A stretch of DNA of 64,000 bases from Acanthococcus lagerstroemiae (taxonomy: Eukaryota > Arthropoda > Insecta > Hemiptera > Eriococcidae). Location: the NCBI GenBank assembly GCA_031841125.1, contig CM063109.1, positions 1,154,321 to 1,218,320 of the forward strand, read 5' to 3'. The notes under the pieces are model-generated. The model searched no databases. It was given only the letters and a program-made list of their open reading frames with translations, and had not been told where the DNA came from. Shown here one piece after another: positions 38,501 through 50,500 of this stretch. Positions within the stretch are counted from its first letter, which is position 1. Each line of letters begins with the position of its first letter. A program made the translations under genes and the position numbers.

Positions 38501-41500
38501 CGCGATAGCGTTATTCACTTCTGCAACTTTGAGCTAAGGGATATCTTCTCGCATTTCGATGGGTGGTATCATTAGCGGGGGACACTAGGGGAACAGCACT
38601 TGAATGGCATGATACAGCGCCCCGGCTCCATTCGGCTCGTCACCGCGACGGCCTTCCGGCTTTCTTCGTGATGATCTTGTACAGCTTGTTGAGCGGGTTG
38701 CCGTCGGCTTCCTCCTCTCAGGCCGCCTTTCTACTTTTTCGTATGGCTGATGGCTGCCTCAAGAATACGACGAATCTGCTGGTTTGGTGGACCGACCCTG
38801 GGCACTACGCGCGATTACAGACCGCTGTTACCGTTTTAATGGCCTTAGCGGCCGCCACCTCCGTGCTTTCTTCCGTCCGACACTCTCCCGTTTCCCAGGT
38901 GATAGCCAGGAAGCTCACCTCCAAACGATCGGCATCGAGCTTCTTGATTGCCCATCTTCCTAGTTTCTTCAGAGCAGTGACCTCGATTCTCTCATCCAGC
39001 TTGAAGGTGGTGTATCTATAGTCTCTCCTTAACTCCTCTTCCAGCACAGACCAGTATTTGATCCAACGAGCTAGCCCGGCTGACGCAAATGTGACGTCTA
39101 TAACCGACCCCTACCCTTGATTTAAATGGGTTGGAGTGCCGCCCGTATTCATCGGAATCGGATCTTTTTGGCGACAAACTCCCCTAATGTATTCACTCGT
39201 ATTCTTGCGTACATATACATTTGTAATAGGTATGCATATATGTGTATGCTTAGGCGTATGAAAAAATGTCATGTTATACTTCTGTGTAGATATAAGCGTA
39301 GACCACGCATGCCAACATACTCGTATTTGTATCGAGTAATACTTACGTATGTACGAGTATGTTACTTACTCGAGTTGTTCTGGTTTAAAGAAATTTATCT
39401 GTCCGAATCTACGAATAACTACAAAAGTTGTTTCAGCAGCGCTTCATCTTTTTGTAGGTACTAAGTACATACTCGAATGATGGGGAAGTTTAAAATAACC
39501 GGGTACTGTGGAGGAGCGTGCTTCAAACAAATCTAAAAAGGTCGGGTGTTTTCGGTTAAAATAAAAAACGGTTTTGAAAATTTCGCAGATATTGCGGCGA
39601 AATCCGCGATTGTTTGTGCCGAGTTTATGGTGAAAGCGAGATTTCAGCGATTTAAAAATTAATTCTAGTCTGTTATAAAGTATACCCGGATTTTATGATA
39701 CATAGGATAGAACACGTTCCTTGAGTCCGAACTAATCCCGTACTTAACCCGTAAACTAGTAATATTGGCATAGCTTATTACAGTGTAGCCTACCAACACC
39801 TATTATACTTACACGCAGGTATTCGCATTGCATTCTATTACCTACCTTAAATTCTCGAGAAAATAGATCACGTCGAGTCGTATTGCATCACATTGGAGGT
39901 CAGGCCTGTAGCGTCGAGGGAGAAAGTAGGGGTGTTGCTCTCTTCCTCTAGAGCCGCAGATTTGTTTCACGAAATGCCCAAAACATTTTTTCAACGTGAA
40001 ATTTACAATTTTACCTAGAGTTGCCTCTCCTGAAAAATTTGCCCCCCCCCTCCCGCTACAAAAAAGCGGTCACGCTACGAACCCGCACTACATACATTAA
40101 ATTAAGTTACGCCCGTGTAATATTTACGTATTATTCTGTTACAGAACGAGAATACAGCTCTGCACAATGCATGTCTTTCAAACAACGCTCATATCGTGGA
40201 GTTTCTCATATTAAAGGGAGCCGATTTGGACGCTCTGAACAGTGTACGTACTCGTAGAGTGATTTTTACTAATCAAATTTCAGAAAAAATAATAACGTCG
40301 CACCTACCTAAGCCGCTATCTCCTACGTGTGACATTCGAGTTTGCTATTCTCCCCGCCTATGTTGGTGCAATTTTCTCAATGCATAAACTTAGGTAGGTG
40401 GTACTTGTATGCGACTGACGAAGCTACGTGCGCAATTTGCGCATATATTACGTATGATTTAGGTAATTACCTATTTAGCCTTTTTTATTCCTACATATGT
40501 AAGATATGTTTGGTGTATAGCCATAGACCTACAACGTTTCTCAATAAATAAAATATTACGCTCGCCGGCTATAGAATACATCGGTATCTCATTGGTATCT
40601 TCCAGACAGCGTTTTTTGCTGCCATCTTTCCATGACGCTCCGTCACGTTTCGCTTTTGTACTTCTTATCCCAGTTCTGTATCGTGTATGCTCTCTGCTCA
40701 CTTTTTTGTGGTGTAAGTACACCTCGTAGTCTTGGTCCGTTTCTGCTTCAGTCACTGTCATTATTCCGAACAACCACGACGTTGTTCTCTTACCGCGAAA
40801 GTACTTTCGGATGTCGGCTCGTTGATTCCTACACAGCAGCAGCAGTAGCGCGGTCTGATTGATTACTGAACCCCCTGTCCCACTACGTTCTATTTGACAT
40901 GCTCGAAACCTCGAGAAAGGGTTGACGGCTGGGTAACATCATATTGGACTGAGCAAGTCTCTTTGGAAGATTCATTCGCTGATTGATAGGCTGAGTAGGT
41001 TCTATGATAACCCGATCCACGATATTCATCCCCAGTACGGTGTTTCTCCATTGTCCGCGAGTTCTTCGAGATATTCGGCTATCGCGGAGTAAACTCTATA
41101 TGTTTATGTACATATACGAGTATATTCTGAGCCCTTGTTTAACACCTGTTTGAGCCAAGCGTGTAGTACCGAGTCGAAGGCTTTCTGATAATTGACGAAT
41201 AAAGGGGCGAGGGAGGGAGATTCACGAGTATCGAAATAATGCTGAAAATGTTTTCGTTTGTGTAACATTTTAGATTTTTTTTTTTCTTTCTTTAAGAGGG
41301 CTGAGACCCCCGCCCCTTACTTATTTGCGCTTATACCGTGTTAAGTTGATCGACAATAAGCTATTCGCTTCTGCTGGCGTTTATGCCATCATTCTGGTGT
41401 AAACAACAATCCCCTTAGACTCGGGCTCTGGAGTGGCACCTTCGTATTTCAAAAGCTATCTCCATCTGCTTCGAGGCATCTGCCGCTGCTGTCCGCCGCG

Positions 41501-44500
41501 GGTAGGTAACTTGTCTTCGTCCGTATCCGATCTAGTGAGATCTTGTTTGTTAGGTTGCGGGATCGCTGGGGCTAGCAAGACGCCCTTTCTGGAGGAACTT
41601 GAAAAAGACACCCTTGTAACGCCGATACACAAGACTAAAATTCGTTACTCTGCGCTCGAATATACTTCTACAAAATTTGGAGGCGATCTTGAAGTATTCA
41701 TTCACTCGCTCGAGTAGACAGAGAGCGTGTACGTAACATGTTCAACGACTGCGTCTCCTCGGTACTTATTTTCGCCAAAGCCCACTTACATTCTCATATT
41801 AGTCAACTAGACTTTTCGCTGGGATTGATGTTGTTCGATGTAACAGGGGTACCGCGTGAAGGCGAGTACGGGGTAGGAGCAGAACAGTTGGTGTTGGTGG
41901 CCGTGTATTGCGCATCATGCTCCACGGGGTTGCTTCTTTATTATTATACTAGCTGACACGCTTCGAGACCGTGGGCTAAAGTGACTCAGATGGAGGAACA
42001 AGCTTTCTGTCGAAGTACTACGTTATTACTAATCAGATAAATTATTTGGTGCTCAATTTTCCTCATACGTACTTGGTTTCCAGATTTGAGACTGGCTGTT
42101 TATTATTTTACATAATAACATAATATTTTATGTTTAAAAATATGCAGATTTGCGAAACTCTATGGCGTGTGAACAGGGCCGTATTTAACTTATTTGCCGC
42201 CACGGGCAGTTGCAGCACCCCGCCTTTTATCTTGTGCGTTTGAAGCCCTTGACCCGTCCTTCCTCGATTTAATTTGTAGTTGATTTTTCAAAAATCCACC
42301 TTTAAAAAAAAATTCCTTTATATTCATTTTCCTTCTTCCACTTCTTCCGTTTCGCCTCGAAATTTGCCGCCGCCTCCCCCCCCCCAAATTTTTGCCGCTG
42401 TGGGCGATCGCCCACTTCGCCCATTGTTAAATCTGCCACTGCGAGTGAACGCATGCAGTACACGCTGTGCAAATCTTTCGTCACTAATCTGCATTTACTC
42501 GGACAGAGGAAAGAAGGCTCTAACGAAGGGGGGAAAAATGGAAGACTCCGCGTGAATACAGGTGTAGTATTAATGTTTCAAATTTGCTGGTCACGTAGTA
42601 AGTTACACGACTAAAGTACTTCTGCATACACGATGTTGATTGTGTATTCACCTTAGGCGTACCCACTGTAGTTTGTAGAGAAGGTCTGAGTGTAGTGCGA
42701 AATATTTTTCGTATACAGGGAACTAAACATTTCAGTTAGTCGAACCACTTATAGGAAAAATCAGAACGTAACTGCCGCCTGGCAAACTCGAAACACCCGG
42801 ATTTTAGGAAGCAAGACGTAGCGAAAACAGTTTGAATGGGCTATGGATACACGCATTCGAAATAGTTCGTAATTTAAAATATTTGTTACCAGAATTGTTT
42901 TTATATACCTGACTGTCGGTACAGAATTTGTGGAAAAAGAACTGGTTTTCGGCAATTTGTAACCGTCGAACATACTCGGGAATAGGCATTAGCTTTCATT
43001 TATTTAGGGACTATTTCCGTGTTTTATTATTGAATTTAAAAACATTAGTGGATGGTTCTTTATAATGGTTGTTATAAAGAGAAAAAAAGCATAGGTAGGA
43101 GAAGAGGCACATTTTTTATATTTACGAGTAGGTACCGAATTGTCCTTTGTTGTAACCACGTAGTTATGTATTCTTTCGTGATGGGTAGGTAATTAGGAAT
43201 ATTCCTAAGAAACAGTAATGTGTGCACCAAATTGGAAGTTTCATTAGCAATAATGCATATTCTTATGACAATAAACGATATTTGTGGCAGTAGTTATTTT
43301 ATTTTTTGATATTTCATATTTCGATTCATGAAACACACGATACATTTGTACGTACAGTCAAACAATACCAATTGGCTTACGTCCTCTCTCTCTCTTTTCT
43401 AGCTGTGTACGTGTGTGTGTGTGGGGGGGAGGGGGGGAATAAACCGCGGTGTAACGGGTAGTTGCGCGGAGATTCCGTAGATAACGCTATTGAAACTTGC
43501 GAAAGTTTACGACGGCAAAAATAGCCTTTCCTCTCATTCCGTTCAATCGAAGGGTCCTGATCCACTTGCAGTTTATCGTTTCATGTTCGTGTTATTCAGA
43601 CGAAGATGTTAGTGTTTTCCAAAATTCTGACGGATCATTAGAAGAAATGCGAAACATACTTTCTGAAAACTGAAATTGTAGGACTTTTGGAAGTGATACG
43701 AGGCTGAAAATGGGTCTTGTGGTACACAAATCTTATGGTCGCATTAAATCAGATGTATAAATATAATAATAAGGTATTTTGAACTCGTTTTGGAAATTTC
43801 TGATGTTTAACCCTTTAATAATTTTTAAAGGGTTGAAGAGTGACAGTTACAGTTACCAAATTTTAACATAATGTGAAGAAGCTTAATATATAAAACATTT
43901 CCGAAAAGTCCAAGTCAAAAACAAATTAGGGGCACGGAGGGGGTAAAATGTTGTGCCTCCGCCCTCTAAAAAAAATGGAAAATTTTCAACGTAAAACTTT
44001 CTTAGAGTTTATACAAACACGTCCAGAAAGTACGAACTCCCCAGCTCTGACGGTTCATCCGCTAACCTCGAACAAACAAACAAACAAATAAACAGAGAAA
44101 TGAACAATTTTATATATTACGATTACATACTCGTAATATAGTATCGTATATGTACGAGTATAAGAGATTAGAGATTTGGCTGCACACGTATTTCCGGTCT
44201 TCCTTTACCTTACGGGTCGTTGCCCAAAGTAGCACAAAGAGTGCTTCTACTCGCTAACTGTACGAAGAATTACAAAGATATTCTCCGGTGGCGTTAACTC
44301 GGCAATGCATTTGGACGTTGCTTTCGTTATCAGTCCGATTACCATTATCATCATCATTTTTGAGAATCATTTATTATTAATGATTAGCTACAATTTTATT
44401 AATATTTACAGAGATTACAGTCGCCCATGCACATAGCAGCGGAACAAGGTTATACGGAAATTTGTAAATTGTTGCTCGCTTCTGGAGTAAATATACAACA

Positions 44501-47500
44501 AAGGGAACAGGTAAAACGTTTTTTCTTTTTTCTTCGCTTTTATAATCCGAGATGATTTTCAATGAAATCATTCAACTCTGAAGTCATACATTACGTGGAA
44601 AAAAGAAGTAATAAAAATAGGCCTTTTTACTTTTCTAAAAATTTTAGAAAGATTTCTGCGAGCTCACTGCCGCTGGATACGCGTTCGATACTATCCCTTT
44701 ACAAATAGAATTCCTAAGAATTCTCACTTACCACTACACATTCTTGAGTGCGATTCTGAAAAGAAGGACCCGATGCGCAAGTATGCGCCAGTAACCCGCG
44801 GAAAAGTTACTCTTTTGTAAACCTTCAGTTACCCGGGTAATCGAAGGGTTACAAAAGAGTAACCTTTTTTTCGGGTACTGGCGGGTTTCTGCGCATCGGG
44901 GACTTTTACCAAAAGCTTTGATCGCAAAATTATCTATTAAGAAACAAAATCTCTCATTTTTAAAGAAGCGCGGATAAGTTACACGAGCTGTATTCATCTT
45001 TTGGGGGTATACATATATTGCGCTACTGTTTCATTAAACTATACTTGCCTTCAAGAATACTTTCTCTACAGCTTATTATAAATATCAGTGACCAGGGCCG
45101 GCATCAGTCATAGAAGTTGTGTAATACTTACTGCATACGAGAAAATTCACGTGTAGGAAGACTACACGTAAATTTAGCGGTTGCACCGTCACATTCAGTC
45201 TTTGTTACACTAACCTTAATAAAGAATGATTTTTTTTGTTTTTGTGACTAGACTTAGTAAATTTTTTCTTGCTACACGCGAGAAAGTTAAATAATAGTGC
45301 CGGCCCTGTCAGTGACCTAGTACCGGGCATCAAAAGGAGTCACTCCGAGCTGATTCCAGCCCTCGAACAAATTTGAATTTACCTCCGCCTCCAGTAAACA
45401 ATTTTCAATGATCGCATCTCCGGTTCCACCAAAATGCACGGCTTTTGTTCCAGCTCCGGTCATCTTTAATGGGAGGAGGACGGCTGCTGGGATGCAGGAG
45501 GAGATTGAAGAGCCGGGGCCAGAAACTGGCTCCAGCTTTGGCTTCGGTAAGATTTCTGTAATTGATCCCGGCTCCGGTAAATAATTTTTCTCGAACTCTG
45601 GTTTCTGCTCTAACTCTGGGTTCCTGATAGATGCAGTTGAATTGCCGCATATCGGGAAGTATATTTCTGAATTTACCTCTCCCACAGTTCAAATTTGTTT
45701 TCTGAATTGGACGGCGACGTTCCGTTTTTGAGATACCCTGAAAACGTTGGGTGAATTTGGTCAAAAAAGACTTTAATCGTAAAAAATCGAGTAATTTTCA
45801 TTCGCTTTTCGAGAAATCTTTTGCCCCAAAAAGAAACACGTGAAGAAATTTTCAAATATCAAAACAATTAAGTTAAACATCTATTCCCGCTTAATTTTTC
45901 TTGCTGCGTTTAAATTAGTTGTCCACGTGCAAGTGATGAATTTCGGTTGCTAAGATACGACCATAAAATTCGGTGAAATTAACAGTAACTGACTTCAGAT
46001 CAATTATTTCAACGACGGATTTGAATTCGTCACTAAACATTGAGTCATTTCCACCAGGGTTCAGTGCCGTAGCACTCCGAAAAACTTTTCGTCTAAATAA
46101 AGACACGATTATGCAGTAAAATGTGAAGATTTCAGAATTTTCAGCTATCGAAAAACAAAGTTAACCGCCAATTTCTATTTGTTTTTATATTCGTTGTCCA
46201 AATGTAGTGGTAAATCCCCGTTGCATAGATCTTGTAAAAAAAAAAAAAAAAAAAAAAAAAAGAGGTAAAAGGTAAAAGGTAAAATTGCCAAAAATAGGTT
46301 GTACATCAATATCGCCGACGGTTTTGAATTCGTCTCAAATAATTTAGTCATTTCCACCAGGTCCCAGAGCCGAGGGTCTCTGAAAAATTGTTGCCCCATA
46401 AAAAAGTGATATATAGTGCGGAGACATTTTCCATGTGAAAAGAATTGAGTTAAGCACCTACCGCCGGCTCAGTTTTAGCCTCTGAGTTGAAATCCGTTGC
46501 GCTAATTGGGCAGCGATGCTCCGTTTTTGTGATACGACGAAGAAATTGTACAAAATTGGATAAAATGGGTCAAAAAGGGACTCGAGCTGCGTGTAAATAA
46601 TATTTAAATTTATCTCGAAAAACTGAGGTTTTTAAGTCCGCGGCCTCAGTTCAAAGGCTTTTCGAAAAAAATTTTTGAAGAAAAAAAAAAAGAAACAGTT
46701 CCAGGAGTATTTAAGTACGCGTAACAGGTAGTTAAATACACGGTAGATATACTTGCTGGTTAAAATAAGAAGTCGGTATGTATTTTGGTAATATGGTGTT
46801 AATATGCGCGTCTAGAATTACCGTATCTCGAAAATTCCGTGTTTTACAGGGAGGAAAGACGCCATTATATATCGCCGCACGAGGAAGCTTTACCGCCATT
46901 GTAGACATGATTATTAAAACCATTAGACTGGAATACGAGAACGAGGTAAAGCGAGTCACATTCTAAAATGTGATATCTCAACTGAAAATATTTGTATCTG
47001 CTATGCAACAACTAAAATATCGAATACACCTACCTGCTGTGTACCTAAACTTAACGTGTCGTGTCGTGTCGTGTCATGTTGGGTCAATCGATATACGCTT
47101 ACAATTACCCTTTTCATTTGTACTTTCACAGAGTAATGAACCGTCCCATTGTATCTCCCGTAGACAAAGTCGATGGTCACAAGGGCCAGAATTTGATCTA
47201 CTGGGTCGGAGAGAGAATAACGAAAAATTTTCTGAAATGTTGTGGAAACTGTCTCATAAATACCTTCAGCCGGGAGAGTGGAAAAAGTTAGCATATCGAT
47301 GGAATTTCACCGACGAACAAATCAAAGCCATCGAGCATCAATACACGGGTATATTATATAATTCCTACACCATACTATATACATATTATACACACCTAAA
47401 AAATCACTTTAGGTACCTCCACCTACAACATACTTATATCTATCAGTACAACATTTGTAAGCTAAAAGAGAATACCTATGTAACAAAATTTCCCGAAGAG

Positions 47501-50500
47501 CCAGATGTCCCGCCCAAATTTCGGAATAAGAGCCCTGGAAAAAGGAACTTCTTCCAAGGATCTCACCTGTGGGGATATTTTCCGATAGTAGATTGCCGAC
47601 GAAGAGGGGGATAATAACTCCCGCAAGACAACGTTCAGCTTACTCTCACCATACTTACAGGTGTTTAACCACAGACTACCACCAAGTCCCACGGGAGTCT
47701 GGGCGAGTCCACGATGACCCATGTCCCCAGCGTACTTCATTAACGAAGTAGTGCTGAAAACCTGAGCCATCAAGATGGACGTAAGTACTTGGGAACCCAC
47801 TCTTCGTGTCCCTGAATGATAAGAGATCCACCAAAGGGAAAACTAATTTAAAAATAAAAAAGGTCCAGAGATGCCGGTGGTACGTACATGCACTTTCGAT
47901 AAAATAAATAGAAAAGATAAAGTTGTTCCAAGTTCACTTCACTTAAATTATGAGAATCATCTCACACAGTACCTACAAAATACGTGCATTTTAATTGATA
48001 AAATTGGGAATGAGAAATAAAATAATAAAAATGAAATTAAAGATGGGCCTATCACAATGGAGATACTTGACGGCTTCGTAAATTAAACATGGAGCCAATG
48101 GTTCTTACTTCGCGATACGTCTCCCATTCGTATGCTATCAAAAATAATCAACTAACTTAAAATATGGGTTCAAATTCAACGGTTATTAAATTCATAATAG
48201 ACTGCATTGACTGATAACAATAGGCAAGTAACGTAACATCATGGAGTAGCATCCTCTCTCCTTAAAGCTTAGAATAATCAAAAAAACATCAGCATCAATG
48301 GATGGAAATGAAAAATTTTTGTCTGGTAGCACCAAATAGATTTTGGCAGGTGGTTTCCCACGTCACCGCCAATTTGAAAAAAAAAAAAATAAATGTTCAA
48401 AAGTATTTGACTAGTCAAATGGGAACTCGAAATACCATTCACAAGGAAGTTCCCCTCTCCCAAGGAAAAGTTCAATTTCAAAATTTGGGCTTTACTACCC
48501 CCGAATTAAGAACTCGTGTTTCTGAGCTCCTCGGAACGACCGCTTTCGAATATCACGTTTTCGTGACGATTCCGTCCGTCCCGCCGATCTAATCACAATG
48601 GTCTCTCAGAACTTTAAATTTTGAAGTACCCCCCCCCCCAAACGTAAACTAACACGGGTACTGAGCCTCTGCGTGGTTTTCACGTATAGGCTATTCACAT
48701 GATATCGAGAAAAAGAAATGGGGAGGAAAAAGGTGAAAAAAATTCTACTCCGCGCCCTTTTCAGATCATACACGCGTGTAGAAAGGGGTGTTGACCCCCT
48801 GGTAAATACGAATCTAAAGGCCAGCACTCCGAAATCGCACTATACCACGAGTCGATAATAAAATCAAAACAAGGCAAAATACCTAGGAATTCAACTAAAA
48901 ATACCAAAAGGGGCTCAAACTGGAGTTACGTATACCAAATACTGGACAGCTGGCAAGTTACTATGCGCATAGTCTGCGATGCGAAATAATGGATCCAGAT
49001 CTACGAAGTGGCCACTGTGACAAATCTTCCAGCAACTCGGCGACAAATGATGAAGAGCAGAAACGAGCTGAAAAATAACACACAGTGCAGTAACTTGTCC
49101 CAAAACTCTAATTTGAAGCTAATGTGAATCGCCTCCAGCACGTTTCCATTACATGGAAAACTCATTACCCGAGTTACTTAGCCGCTCACCCTGATAAAAC
49201 GAAAATTCTATAAATTTTGGTTCGATTCCTCCTACGAAAAATGTTCCTAGGGGAAACTCAATTTTGCCCCCTTGACTCGAAAAATACTACGAAAACTGCA
49301 ATCCATACTAGGGAAGCTAGGCTTACAATGCAAATCTAATAATATTCGAAAATTCTCGGACTAAGGTACAAAATCTTGAAATTACAAAATTGACCAAATA
49401 AAACGTAATGCTTAGCCGACACTGAATAGGTCCTGGAGCCATTAAGAGCGAATTTGATGATAGTTTTGCGACATTGGCCTTGTGATCGGGTTGCCTCGTG
49501 ACAGCATGGCCTTTACCAAATCGCGCCGTAGATCGGTCCGGACTCGGAAATCCTGGAACTAGAAACGATTTCTCGACACTGCGAACATACTTTGTGGAGA
49601 CCCCGGATCTTCTTTGATTCGCCAATAGAACTCGAATTTGATTTAGGCCTTATAGCGTGCCTTCTCATCTCACCATGCGGTCGGGTCAACAAAAACGGGT
49701 CCAAAAAACAAGATTGTGGCGTTTCAGTTCTGTCACTTACGGCAATAAAATACTTCGAACGATCGAAAATGCCGTCGGATTCCGAAATTTTGAATACCAG
49801 AAAAACGAACTTGACTCCAAAACTAATGACTCGTTCTCAAACTGATTAAGTACGTACACGATATACGAAATTCTCACAAATGCGAAAAATGTTGCGAAAT
49901 CATGAACCGAAATGAACCTCGTTGCAATTTCAGCTTAGTGCATCGCTTCTCTTATCTGTTATGTAATTCCACTAATAGGTAAGTCTTACGACTATCATTC
50001 CATTCCTCCATTCTTGTACCACCTGCAGAATAGTAACGGCTCGAGAGATAGAAAGGAACCAGTTGATTTTTGATTGGTATAACATCGAAAAACATACACA
50101 TAGTTCCCAGCACAGCCATTCCTTTCAGGAGAGAGTTTGTAGACTGTGATTTCACGTAAGACCGTGCTCACTTTCGAGGTTATTGCCTCCTTAACAAAGC
50201 GAGCATCGTGCTTATCAGCTGGGAAAATTTTAAGCTACCTACCTACCTATGTAGTGAAATGAATAGGCAGTCCTCGTCCAAGCAAAATTTTGATTACGAT
50301 TTTGATATCTTCATAGCACTGTACGGGATTCTCGGTGATTGATCCGGCTTAAGCATGTACACATAGAGCTACTGGCCTCTCAATCACGGTTACATCCGAC
50401 TCCCCGATACAGGTTAAAGGTCTATCCACAATACGCCTATGTTTGAGAAATCGTTTCCATTCAAAGAACGTCACCATGCAGTTTGGATTCTAATAAATGT

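Larger units (their letters stand above)
37080..39060 (-). mobile_element. R1-clade LINE, internal RT part, interrupted
   Basis: Reading right to left: N-terminal RT sequence, VSLNIENA (about 38070-38095), a MITE, then NSILYARIMEALTLEQVPSY, GSVLISTWWDVAVDGLL, LLWYVDDMSVTCQAEK (catalytic YVDD at about 37649-37660) and LKYTGLWFD. The last part, ALLYGALVFVD..., is cut at about 37080. Frames are broken in several places. It lies antisense in intron 7. Confidence 0.8.

Noticed and set aside
38563..39021. 152-codon plus-strand frame
   Set aside because: Antisense to the R1 LINE.
45317..45764. Proline/glutamate-rich minus frames
   Set aside because: Generated by the degenerate CTCCGG repeat field.
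47462..47800. 112-codon minus-strand frame in intron 11
   Set aside because: No domain; overlaps the read-through of exon 11 and has no splice context.
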